Shown one piece after another: positions 9,578 through 20,545 of a DNA stretch of 64,000 bases. The translations under genes were made by a program, and so were the position numbers. Source of the stretch: Agrypnia vestita (lineage: Eukaryota > Arthropoda > Insecta > Trichoptera > Phryganeidae); assembly GCA_016648135.1 (NCBI GenBank), contig JADDOH010001546.1:1-64000 (forward strand). The letters are read 5' to 3'. The notes below the pieces were generated by a model. That model was not told the DNA's origin. It was given only the letters and a program-made list of their open reading frames with translations, and made no database searches. Numbering within the stretch: position 1 is the stretch's first letter; every line of letters starts with the position of its first letter.

Positions 9578-10864
9578 TTAGGTCCTTACATATGAAATCG
9601 GCGTTTTGCCGTACTGGCAAATTTGATCTCAAATATCTTCTCTTTGGTTGGGAATTCCAAATCCAAATTTATACAGCTATTTACTCATGTATTTGTGTTT
9701 TGAAAATTATAATTCATTTGTTTTTTTCCTCAATTGTTTTTTTCTTTGCGTCGCTCAGTTTACAAAATGAAAAACTTGAAATATCGCGTTATTTACGAGT
9801 ACGAGTTCCACCGTGGCACCAGTGCTGCAGAAACGGCTCGAAGGATTAATGATGTGTATGGCGACGGTGCCGCAAAAGAAAACACAGTTCGTTTTTGGTT
9901 CCAACGTTTTCGTTCTGGAAATTTCGACCTGCAGAACAAGCCCCGTGGACGGCCGGAGACCAAAGTTAATAATGAAGAATTGAAGGCTATTGTGGAAGCG
10001 GATCCATCGCAAACCACATCCGAGTTAGCTGCAGGCTGCGGTGTTAGTGATAAAACTGTTTTAATCCACTTGAAGCAAATTGGTAAGGTGAAAAAGCTTG
10101 AAAGGTGGGTACCTCACGAATTGAGTGAAGCAAATCAACAAACGCGCGTTGACTGCTGCGTTGCATTACTCAACCGGCACAATAATGAAGGGATTTTAAA
10201 TCGAATCATTACCTGTGATGAAAAGTGGATCATGTATGATAATCGGAAGCGCTCATCGCAATGGCTGAACCCTGCCGAACCAGCCAAACCATGCCCCAAG
10301 CGAAAATTGACTCCAAAAAAGTTACTTGTGAGCGTTTGGTGGACTAGTGCTGGTGTCGTTCACTACAGCTTTCTTAAATCTGGCCAGACGATTACGGCAG
10401 ATGTCTATTGTCAGCAACTGCAAAGCATGATGGAAAAGCTAGCTGCTAAACAACCGAGGCTGGTTAATCGCTCTAGGCCACTGCTGCTTCATGATAACGC
10501 TAGACCACACACTGCACAACAGACGGCTACCAAATTAGAGGAGCTTCAATTGGAATGTCTAAGACATCCACCGTACTCTCCGGACCTTGCCCCAACAGAT
10601 TACCATTTTTTTCGAAATTTGGATAACTTCTTGCAAAGGAAAAAATTCAACTCCGATGGGGCAGTCCAAACCGGCTTCAAAGATTTTATTGATTCCCGTC
10701 CGAATGGTTTTTTTAGTAAAGGGATCGATGAACTACCTATGAGATGGCAAAAGTGCATAGATAGCAATGGTACATACTTTGATTAAATAAATATATTATA
10801 ATAAAAAAAAATCGGCTTTATGTTCCTCCCATACTAAACGCCAATTTCATATGTAAGGACCTAA
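9578..10864 (+). mobile_element. Full-length mariner element, cecropia-like subfamily (copy 1)
   Basis: The element is 1287 bp. Terminal inverted repeats of about 29 bp begin TTAGGTCCTTACATATGAAA and differ at one base between the ends. TA dinucleotides at 9576-9577 and 10865-10866 are the expected target duplication. It carries one complete transposase gene (9767-10786). A copy with the same ends lies at 28872-30157. The transposase is strongly reminiscent of Hsmar1/SETMAR, which places it in the cecropia group; that assignment is from memory of the family and not a computed tree. Confidence 0.93.
9767..10786 (+). CDS. Mariner transposase (DD34D), apparently intact
   Basis: The protein has 339 residues, normal for mariner (about 345). 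It catalyses cut-and-paste movement of DNA bounded by its inverted repeats and inserts at TA. Residues 1-110 form the paired helix-turn-helix DNA-binding region, with the GRP linker at 61-63. WVPHEL is at 114-119. The catalytic triad is visible: D151 in TCDEKW, D243 in HDNARPH and D278 in YSPDLAPTDYHFF, with 34 residues between the last two. The C-terminus RWQKCIDSNGTYFD is typical. I chose the ATG at 9767 because MKNLKYRV aligns with known mariner starts; an in-frame upstream ATG at 9734 would add 11 residues without conserved sequence. No stop or frameshift interrupts the frame. It could in principle act in trans on the sibling copy. Activity is not proved. Confidence 0.92.
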   Translation: MKNLKYRVIYEYEFHRGTSAAETARRINDVYGDGAAKENTVRFWFQRFRSGNFDLQNKPRGRPETKVNNEELKAIVEADPSQTTSELAAGCGVSDKTVLIHLKQIGKVKKLERWVPHELSEANQQTRVDCCVALLNRHNNEGILNRIITCDEKWIMYDNRKRSSQWLNPAEPAKPCPKRKLTPKKLLVSVWWTSAGVVHYSFLKSGQTITADVYCQQLQSMMEKLAAKQPRLVNRSRPLLLHDNARPHTAQQTATKLEELQLECLRHPPYSPDLAPTDYHFFRNLDNFLQRKKFNSDGAVQTGFKDFIDSRPNGFFSKGIDELPMRWQKCIDSNGTYFD

Positions 10865-12691
10865 TATGCTTGAAAAACAGACGTTGTTCATAAAATTAAT
10901 GTCTTTTTCATAAGTTTTACAATTTTTGGCGAATTTCGCAATCGCACCGTGACTTTTTTTTTTGTCGAAATAACGGGGTTCCGCATAATTCGAAATGGCA
11001 TTTTTGGGTCCCTTGAATTTCGAATTAATGAGGTTTAGTGCAGTGCACACGTGTGAGATATTAGTGTCCGCATTTTACGGCCTCGCTGCGGGATTCATCA
11101 GATAATATAATTTACAAGATACCACACGACTATACGTGTCTAAAATGAAGATACTTTTTCACAACGTCCGGCTTTGTTACCCACCTCGTCAATTGTATCA
11201 TAATTAGATCAGGTTTACCGGACAGGCGTGAAGGGACAGGTGAGTTTTAAACGATGCTTTTACGCGTGTACAGAATTTAAAGCTTTCATTTAATCTCGGG
11301 GGAAAATTAAATCAACGTATGAATTATTTAAAATTAAAATTGACTAAGTAATATGAGGAAAATGTACCTTTACACGAACGGGCATACATTGTACATTGAA
11401 CAGGTAGGAAATAATGGTTACGTATGTACATAAAATAGTAGTGGAAGGGGTGGTAAACTTAAGTAAATGATAATATAAAATATTTTATATATTATTTATC
11501 CCTTCAGGACTTTTCAAGGACATATCAAGCTCAATATACAATTACTAGGAAGAATAAAGGAAAGTACATAAAAAAACAATAAAAAACAATGCTTGTAATT
11601 GACATGGACGTGTCGAAAATCAGTAGCGAATTTGTATTAAAATAAGAATCAAAGGTAGGTACATTAAATGAATGAACACTTAAACAAAATATCTAGAAAT
11701 TGTTTCATAGTAAATATCCAAGAAATACAAATTAAAAGCATTATAATACAACGTAGAAAGTAAGTATTATACATAGCAATAGCACTATACAAAAAAAATA
11801 ATTACGTAAGGGGATGAAACATTGCTTGGAGTCATTTTACCCCGATCCTTATATCCGTAGTTGTAATAAGTATATTACAGTGATTGGCATATTATAAGAT
11901 ATTTTTTGTTGTCATGAAATTAATTGATCAGATAATTAATAACGAAAACGTGATAATCTAACCGGAGTGTACAGGAGATTAAATAACCTAAAACTTCTGT
12001 ATATCGAACATTTTGAGCTGCGTATCAGCAGGATATAAGGAGGCTGAGCAGTGAAGAAATGTATTGCGCAAGTCGGAACAAAATCGTGCGTAGGGCATGT
12101 TAAATCGATACGACAGTTTAATTATTTAAGATAAATCAAATTTAAGTAGACCTAAGTCAGTTAATAGTTCCAGCAAAGGGTTATAATACATCACCGATCA
12201 ATTGATAACTCACAATTTAACATAAATGTGTTATCTACACCCGGATAGGGTCGAGTTTTCTTCTAGTGAGACTTAAACAGCGTAATTTATTTCTGTTCAC
12301 GATGTGATTATGTTGATTGTGATCTGAATAGACGAGGGAAAAAGTGAAGATGATTTAAACTACGTAAATACATGGTAGGCTCCAAGATCTTAGTCCATTA
12401 GTCCGATTAAAGCCAGACAGACAAACGAAAGATCCTCGATACAATAAATAATTTCCTTTTGATGAGATTCGCCGGACAACTTTATATGCCCTGTGGTACC
12501 TAATCGTGCACGCACGATGTACGCACGACGGTATAATCGCAGTGGACGGACACATTAAAACCTTTAATCAAACATAAAGACATGTTCTTGAACAAGGCCA
12601 TAATAAATATAAAAACAGTGTCCGAAATGGAATCGACTGACTAATGCATTTTCATTTCGGTTTCGGAAATAATGACAGGTTTTAAATATTA
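10865..12691. other. Unassigned stretch with a possible pogo/Tigger-like terminus
   Basis: At 10968-11046 the minus strand reads CACTGCACTAAACCTCATTA then TTCGAAATTCAAGGGACCC, which resembles the ends of pogo/Tigger elements. No partner terminus or transposase is visible, so the call is weak. The rest holds no recognisable gene. Confidence 0.3.
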
Positions 12692-12765
12692 CAGTCAAAC
12701 CGCGATGATTCATTCGGGTGAGAGGTACTTCGATAACGCCGGAAGTCCGTTAAATAAAGAGGTTG
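12692..12765 (+). repeat. Possible pogo-like transposon terminus
   Basis: CAGTCAAACCGCGATGATTC followed by ATTCGGGTGAGAGG and TTCGATAACGCCGGAAGTCC has the style of pogo-group ends (CAGTxxAACCxCGATxATTC). Its orientation means it cannot pair with the terminus at 10968-11046. No coding remains were seen. Confidence 0.3.
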
Positions 12766-15356
12766 GTAGGTGATCTTCAATTCAATTTTGTTACAACTAA
12801 AGGTTCTTGAAAGACTCTACGATCTATATAAGAATCATCCTCCAACATATAGTCTACAGAGACAAAATACATTTATATATTTCTTAACAATGAACAATCT
12901 AGATGTGCTATATTAAGTGCTATAGTAAGTATTTACATTACCTTAAATATTCACACATGGGACTAAAAAAATAATAAAAATGACGTGTGATTTGTTTGCA
13001 TGAATTTAATCTTGGACATTATGCATCTCAAATAAAATGCGATGATAATCAAGAGGTGAAGGAACTTTTGGAATAGGTGATGGATACTTTTGAAAGAAAA
13101 TTGGGACGTTGCATTGAAAATTTTAGAAGCGAAGATGTACCTATGCATTAAAGGTGATGAGGTTAGAAAAGTATTTTTTTTTAATTTAGCACAAAAACAG
13201 GCGTGAATTGCACCTACATTTTATGCATAATCGCTTAACAATAATTATCGCCATTAAATATTTATGTTCAATTACAGAAGATATTTATGAAATAGGAGGA
13301 ATAAATCGTTACAAAAATATAAATATACTGTACATTATAGCTAAAAGTTAAATAAATGAATATTGTTACTATGACATTAGTCGTATTAATTAGTATTTTA
13401 GTCATCATGCAGTTGGTAAACGCATCGTCTGCACGAGGAAGATTTAAACCGTATCAGACGAAGCTATTCTTATCCACACCGCAACGAGACTAGAATATAA
13501 AAAGGTATAAAGTCACACAAGGGGGTTGTTTTATTTGTTGTATTGTTAATTGTAATAAAATATTATTTTAAAATTTCGGTTTGCAGCTGAAAATATGTGA
13601 ATTCTAATAAATCGCGGTATTGGAGGGAAGTATCCGATATTCGTATTGAAAAAATCAAATTAAAGATATTGTGGTGATTCAAACATTTGGAGAGATGGAG
13701 GGAACTATTATATGAATTTCGCGAAGAACAATTTTCACATCAGGGTACCTACCTGTTTACAATTTTATACACCTAGAATCATTAAGTCAGCGATTATTTT
13801 TCTATTATATAAAGAGAGTAATTGAAAGTGAATTAGTCTGTCTCAGTGTGATTCAATTTGATTGCCGATTCCTTTTCTGTAAAGTAACATTATTGCTACT
13901 GTTATAAACAAGGAATGAAAAGCTTTAGTGGAAGAAGCTTCCAACTAACAACCAGCCCCGACTAACTAAAGGACTCACGTGGCTTTACGACATCTTTCAC
14001 CATTTTAGGCTCCTCTATTACAATTTACGACAAAAAAATCAAAAAGAGGGAAAAGTCAGAAAATGCCTTAAAAGAGTTCTTGGATTCTAGTCCGCCTATT
14101 TTTATTCTATAGGCATAAATAAGTATCTCGGTAAAAATGTATAGGGTCAAGTGGCCCTTTTTTTGATTAATAAAGTTTATTTACTGGTAATTGAATTGAA
14201 TTTGATTTGATTAAACTAACCCTTAGGTACGGAACCGTATGTAACATGTAACGTAATATTTATTGAAAAAAATACCTTTACAAAAATACTTTACAATTTC
14301 GATTTTTAAATTGAAAAAATTAAATTGAAAAAATACGTGTAACACTACTCGTAAATGAACTAAATCGATAACGTAAATAATAAATTATTTTCTACATGAC
14401 TGCGATACTGGTTTTTAGCAAATAACAAATCCGTCCTTACTTTTTCATCGTTCCTCTATTAAAATTTTTATGATGCAAATTAATGACAAAATGTAAATAG
14501 TAGGTAATTAAATAATGATCATTTTAGTGAATGTTTCATTGGCCATTTTCTGTTTTAGTGGTCATTTTAGTGGATGGGAGAATTAATGACAACAATGTAG
14601 ATGTAGCATTTAAATTAGGTTTTCCTTTGAAATTGCATTTTTTTGTGATCCATTCCATTCCCTTTCTGGGTAAAAATTGCAATACTGCTACATTTGGTGG
14701 GCCTTACCGATGGGTACACATATTTTTATGTTTTTTTTAACGATTTTGAGGAATGAACTCTTTTAATTTTTTTTTGGATCTAATTTTTAAATTCCGCACC
14801 CGGTTTTTGCCCTTAAGAAAGGCTTCTTAAGGCTAGATCATACCCAAGTCTTTGTGAATGATTACTAAGACTTAGCTTCTTGTTAACTCTGAACTGAAGT
14901 CAAGTTATGATAAAAGGATGAAAATGAAATATTCGCAATATCCTTTATTTTATCCCACTTCCTGCACTGGAGTGGAGTGACATATCAGCGCACAACTCAT
15001 GTTTGAGGGAAAACTCCTCCTCTTTATTCAAGCACAGACGACAATCTCATGCCGCCGTGGCACTGCCCTCAGCAGCTAACAACTTTATCTTGAAATGATT
15101 CCAAATTGGCCATTATTGTTGAAACATAAAATATATTTTTGATTTTCATAGAACTTTTGATAGAACATAATGTATGCATGCTTTTACTTATCTTCATTTG
15201 TATATTTGTTTGTCTCCAAATTTAATAATCTAAATAGGTATTAAAAACTTCTCAACCTTTCTTAGCAAGAGCATTGAAACTTTCAGCGACGTAGACAATG
15301 CAATGTTCAATTTTCAGTATGGTATATTGAGAGATATACTTAATTGTAATATTTCA
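12766..15356. other. Unassigned AT-rich stretch
   Basis: I see no gene, tRNA or confident repeat. Short open frames show no domains. Confidence 0.4.
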
Positions 15357-15570
15357 TATGTGGGTTATAAAAGCAGAGATAGCAATATCCAAAAAATGTT
15401 TTGAGTGCAGTCACCGAGGATTACTAATTTAAAATGTACTGAATTCTAGATTTTATGCATCTATCCCTTCCAAAATCATGTTTCCTATAATTTATAGGCT
15501 GTATTTCCTATAAAAATTAGTAATCCTCGATTTTTTTTATATTGCTGCCATTACTTTCATACCCCACATA
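15357..15570. repeat. MITE family M2, copy A
   Basis: The ends are inverted repeats of the type TATGTGGGGTATAAAAGC and GCTTTxATACCCCACATA, enclosing a GCAATATCC/ATATTGCTGCC pair. Inside is CAGTCACCGAGGATTACTAA, answered by TTAGTAATCCTCGATT, and a CCTTCCAAAATCATGTTTCC block. Similar copies lie at 18656, 22712 and 63650. No coding capacity, so non-autonomous. Confidence 0.75.
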
Positions 15571-17424
15571 CATGGTAGGCTCTATTATAAACTACGGCTT
15601 AAACAGTAACAGATTAACTTTTAAACATATTTAGACAATGTAAAACAAGTAGGTACCATTAAGAATAATTATGGCTATCCCAAGCAACAACAAAAAAAAA
15701 CTATATAATTACCAGCCTGACAGCCTATTTAAAATGTGTGTAGGTAATCTTACCGATACAAAAACATCTGACGCTGGAAATTACGCGAAAAAAAGATTTA
15801 AAACAAAAATACAATTCAAAAACACCGAATAAAAACAAGAAATAAAAATAACAAACAATTTTTACGGAGACCGTACCAGACAGTATTCCTAAACTATTTA
15901 ACAAACTACATGGCAGACTAAAAAATGAAACGGGACACAAAAATGCAGAAAACCCATTAAAGATTGTTCTAAATGACTGCTCCCTCCTCCCAAAACTATT
16001 GCAGTAAAAAATGACACAACTTGTGTGAATTACCAAGTTTAATTTAATATAAATTAAAATAATCCAACGTAGCTGTCATCCCACTCGATAATATCCAAGT
16101 GATTTTCTCTTAACTTTACAAACTTGTCGCAGTCTCAAAGATTACAACGCCTTCAAAACGTTTGATGTATATTTAATGCGGTGCTTATTTATTATTATGT
16201 AGGCACCGAAGAAAACTACAGCGATATATATTTTCTTCAAGCAAAAGAAATATCGACCTTCAGTGTCCAGCAGCCTGGACTTGTACTTAGCAGTAACCAT
16301 GTGCTGTTAAGTAATTTGCTTATATCACGCTTCGGTTCGAATTACAACAGCGTACTGAAAGCGAGTGTTATTTTAAAATATTTTACAAAGATAATTTTTG
16401 AAGACATGTTTTATACGCTTTCTTTGCATTCATTCGTAATCGATTTTTTAGCTCTACCCATGCAGTATCCAAATATTAAGCAAGTTGTTTTAAAGTTTAA
16501 AACAAATTTTCAAACGGCATGTTCTTCAGTCGTTTCCGATGATCTTGCTTGTGAGTGACGTAATAATTAATTTAATGTGAGTGACGTTATCATTATTTTT
16601 AATCGAAATAATGACCAAATCATGTCGAAAATGATTAAATAATGTAAAGCAGGCGCTTGCAGTGCATTCATTGAAGCGTGACTTTTACGCAGACATATAT
16701 TTTGAAAAAAAAAACATCGTAATAAAATATTAATATGACAGAAAACTATGACATTAAATAATGAACAACATGATAATAATTGTGATTATTATCATAGGAA
16801 TATTTGGAGATATAGCTTTAAATTCGACTTTTTTCAAAATATATGCCTACGTAATGTCATACTGCGATGTTCTCACTGCACGCCCCTGATGAATAGTCAA
16901 GCACTTTAAGTAAATGTTGAAAGTTTCAGAGCGCTAGTTAGTCGAAAAGTTGGTAAAATATCAATTACAAGATTCCACCACAACGAACCACAAACAAACA
17001 GACAAAGAGAGTTAATTAAAAGCACTATTAAACTTTGTATAAACCACATTGATTATTTTTAACGTCTTGATACTAATGTATTTAAGATACAATATCTTAA
17101 ACACCTTGCGTCTTCATTAAATCGCTGAAATCAGTAATATTGAATAAGATTTTTTTAAATTTATATTTTCAGTTTACAATAATTATGTATATTCTTTCTT
17201 TTAATATAAAATTGAAATTAAAAAATTTTCAATCATGTAAAAAGACTTTAAAAAATGACCAAAAAAATAAATATCTTTTAGAAACAATCTGTTTTAAAAC
17301 ATAAATTGTAAAGAAACAAACAGAACTATTAAAAAATATTTTTTATTTATTAAAGATAATTTTTATTTTTATTTATTAAAGATAATTTACTTTGTCATAT
17401 TATTGAAAAATAACGTGTCCGTGA
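15571..17424. other. Unassigned stretch with a 125-codon open frame
   Basis: An open frame at 16181-16558 (+) has no recognisable domain or family resemblance. The rest is AT-rich, with T/A runs near 17140-17430 including an imperfect tandem TTATTTATTAAAGATAAT (about 17342-17395). Confidence 0.35.
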
Positions 17425-17572
17425 AAAAAAAAATTTTTTTAAATGCAATTTTCGATATTGCATATCTCCATAACTATTGATATTAGGTCGTGGTTGCTTG
17501 AATATTTTCGACTCATCATCAAGGCACGAATCCACCTGTAAAGTTTTTGCTACCAGGGTGTCTGTATAGAGG
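17425..17572 (+). repeat. FB1 foldback fragment with CAGGGTGTCT terminus
   Basis: It contains TTGCATATCTCCATAACTAT, ATTTTCGACTCATCATCAAG and GTAAAGTTTTTGCTACCAGG, then GTGTCTGTATA. This is the outer part of one FB1 arm with the alternative terminus. It lies 198 bp upstream of a complete FB1 palindrome. Confidence 0.7.
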
Positions 17573-17770
17573 ATTCAACTGTCGGGTAAAGGAATTCCTG
17601 GTTATTGAAATAATCATCGAACCATCTTCACGTAAGCTTTTTTACGTCAAAGTCAGCAGAATTCTCTGTCAGTCAAGAGTCGAAGAATTGGCTAATAAAT
17701 GCCAACAAGTCTTTGCAAATGGCGATTATCTTCTAAATTCAAAATTGATTTACATAAACTGAATACTCAA
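17573..17770. other. Unique spacer between two FB1 copies, with a short open frame
   Basis: An open frame (17547-17762) runs through the spacer and stops just before the next FB1 end. Its product is not recognisable. The spacer is less A/T-monotonous than its surroundings. Confidence 0.3.
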
Positions 17771-18319
17771 TATACAGGGTTATTTGAAAAACATTAATAA
17801 CCTCGCAGGACTATATTCCTGCCTTGATTATGAGTCGAAAATGTTCAAGCTATCATGACCTAATATCAATAGTTATGGAGATATGCAAAATCAAAGTTTG
17901 CATTTTTTTTCCAATATTTCCGACTTATTTTTAGTAAAACATTAGACTATCATTACAGTAATGTATATCGATTACGAAAAATTCATTCGTTTCAATACAA
18001 GTTAAATAAAATGATAAAAACCCTGAAAATTTTCCAATTGGAATGTTTTCCAATTGTAATTCGAAGGTTTTTATTATTTTATTTGACTTGTATTCAAGGA
18101 AATGAATTTTTCACATTTGATGTAGGTTACTGTAATGAAAATCCAACGTTTTACAAAAAAAAGTCATAAATATTGAAAAAAAAAAAATGCAAACTTTGAT
18201 GTCGCATATCTCCATAACTATTGATATTAGGTCATAATAGCTTGAATATTTTCGACTCATAATCAAGGCAGGAATATAGTCCTGCGAGGTTTTTAATGTT
18301 TTCCAAATAACCCTGTATA
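17771..18319. mobile_element. Complete palindromic foldback MITE, family FB1
   Basis: The element is 549 bp and almost entirely palindromic. The left arm runs from TATACAGGGTTATTTG, the right arm ends CAAATAACCCTGTATA, and the centre lies near TTTTCCAATTGGAATG. Each arm is about 255 bp. It has no coding capacity. The ends fall on TA/TATA, so a Tc1/mariner-type mobiliser is plausible but unproved. Other copies or halves lie at 437, 1490, 17425, 25675, 28570, 40612 and 63917. Confidence 0.85.
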
Positions 18320-18655
18320 AAATATTTCAGAACCGTCTGTTCTCATGATGTAATTCCACCATTTAGATATTCGTGTCAGAAAGGATAGCTAATAATACGT
18401 ATTGATAATCCTTTCAGTGGGGGATTAACAAATGGCGTGTAAATATACAGTTGTAAATAATAGAGTTCACCGCGGCGCAGGCGTGCAATCAGCGGTCATT
18501 ATGGCGACCTTGGAGCGTCACATTCGACTCCCATCCCGGGAGGAGAACTACTGGACGACCGATTATTATTTACGTTGCTGTTAGCCCATAACTTTCGCTA
18601 AATGATCTAGTTCTCATATTACGTTAACATGCATTCTGCATTACCTTGGATCATT
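18320..18655. other. Unassigned stretch with a possible decayed SINE head
   Basis: About 18476-18545 contains CGCGGCGCAGGCGTGCAATC and ATTCGACTCCCATCCCGGG, faintly like A- and B-boxes. It is too degraded to call. Confidence 0.25.
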
Positions 18656-18880
18656 TGTGGGGCACAAAAGCAAAGGCAGCCATATCCAAAAAATTAAAAA
18701 AAGGTTTTAAATGCAGTCACTGAGGATTACTAATTTAAAATATGCTGAATTCTATGTGTTATGTATCGATCCTTTCCAAAATTATGTTCCTTATAAATTT
18801 ACAGGTTATGTTTAGTATAAAATCTAGAATTCAGCAATTATTAATTAGTAATAATGACTACATTCAATTTTTTTTGAGAG
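18656..18880. repeat. MITE family M2, copy B
   Basis: It starts TGTGGGGCACAAAAGCAAAGG, followed by CCATATCCAAAAAATT, GCAGTCACTGAGGATTACTA and TCTAGAATTCAGCA. The 3' terminus is eroded. It matches the copies at 15357, 22712 and 63650. Confidence 0.7.
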
Positions 18881-20322
18881 ACTATAGTTTTTTGGGAGTT
18901 TATAGAATACTAATAAATAAAACCGCACAAAAAATATTGAATAAATATAACATTGAACTATGAAATATGGTGACATCTTTAATTTACTGTATTCTTAATA
19001 TATCTTAACGTATATTGTATTATATACTGCTTACGCAGTTTTGCAACATGCCTGCAAAATATATATTACAGTTAAATACTGTTCGGTATTTGCATGTTTA
19101 GGCGTTTGATACTCGCGAATTTTGGATCTGACATTTAGGTCACAACCCCCTCCCTCTTCCTTCCTTGTCTACGCCAAGGACAAACGAAAACTACCCCTGA
19201 GAGTAAACGGCGTGATAGTTAGTTAGTTAGTTACTATAAAGATTGTCAAAAGTAAGGATTCAATTACTGTGCTGTAATTTAATGCGCTAAGAAAATTTGG
19301 AGATAGAAATTATACATTCACATTTCTCTTAATTAAAACAACCATTAGGTAATCAAACAAAAACATAACAGGTAAAAAATAACAATAAAACATTACGGAA
19401 CTCGTACCGTGTGAACTTGAAGTTTTTATTAATTACAAGAAAAGTCTTAAAGTGGACACGAACTTAACTAGAGATATTTTCTTAAATTTACAGTCACTAA
19501 ATATTTCTGGAATAATTATTACACTAATTATCTAATTTCGTAATCGTTCTAGAATCTTCGCTGCACTTTTATCACTTATGAATAACTTATCTCTCATGTA
19601 CTGATGCACGTTACTTAAAATCGTTCAGGTCCGTACTAGAAAACTCCTTGCTTATCGGTATAGTATACGTTTATATATATACTACGGTATAGTATATATT
19701 ATCGGTATAGGTACTCGCGCTGAATACCTGTCACTCGATTAAACACATAAAATAAATATAGATAAAACGTCACACTGCTTCGCTGCGGTTTTTATCACTG
19801 GTAATGACTGAATGTTGCAAATGTAGCCGGCCGGTCCCTTTTTGTAGATAAATGTCGCGTCGCGATGGTTCGAGAATTCATTATAATAGCCCAGTTATTT
19901 CAAGAGATTTCGATGGTGCGCAATTGCTTCTAATTCTACCATCTCGTTAAAATATTATGGATGAAAATAATGACAGTCCAATGGGTGTTTAATTCTTATT
20001 CCCATCATCTGATACTTTGAATACAACAACCATCTAAAATCCAATATTTAAATATAAACATATCTCATTATTCTGTTTTGAAAAAAAAATTATTTAAATT
20101 AAATAGTTGTTGTTCGCCATAAAAAATATTTTACCAGTACTAACTGTACTAAAGCCGTCCCACAAATATTTACCAGGAGTGTACACAGCTTTCAAGCAAA
20201 AAAAACGAAAGAAAAATCCGTATGTACCTAATCATTGACTTATTAATCCACTTATTTTAAACGAAGATATATTTACGCAAACTCATTCAAAGTCATACAT
20301 TATATACTTTATGTTCGTAAAT
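18881..20322. other. Unassigned stretch
   Basis: I see no gene. A repeated TATAGTATA motif occurs near 19660-19715, and a short GTTA tandem run near 19218. Confidence 0.4.
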
Positions 20323-20537
20323 TTGTGATGGTATTTACCGGTAACACGACAAGTGTTAATTGAAATTTGTATCTGATTGTGTCGATAATTGGTAACCGAT
20401 TTCTTGCAGTTCGATGGGTAACCGTCATTACTAGGCAGCGATTGCACCTCAGTTACCAATCATCGGTACAATCAGATACAAATCCCAAATAATAGCAAAA
20501 TATTTAACCGGTTAAAATAACGGTTTGATCATCACTA
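20323..20537. mobile_element. hAT-like MITE with 8-bp target duplication (family H1, copy 1)
   Basis: The element is 215 bp. The ends TTGTGATGGTA and ATCATCACTA are hAT-type (TAGTGATG). Flanks TCGTAAAT (20315-20322) and ACGTAAAT (20538-20545) agree at 7 of 8 bases, as expected for hAT. The interior is palindromic: TTTGTATCTGATTGTG answers CAATCAGATACAAAT. The second copy is at 58234-58440. Non-coding. Confidence 0.8.
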
Positions 20538-20545
20538 ACGTAAAT

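Noticed and set aside
9755..10017. Minus-strand frames over the mariner start
   Set aside because: They are antisense shadows of the transposase gene.
16181..16558. 125-codon open frame as a host gene
   Set aside because: No recognisable domain or visible splice context; chance in AT-rich DNA cannot be excluded.
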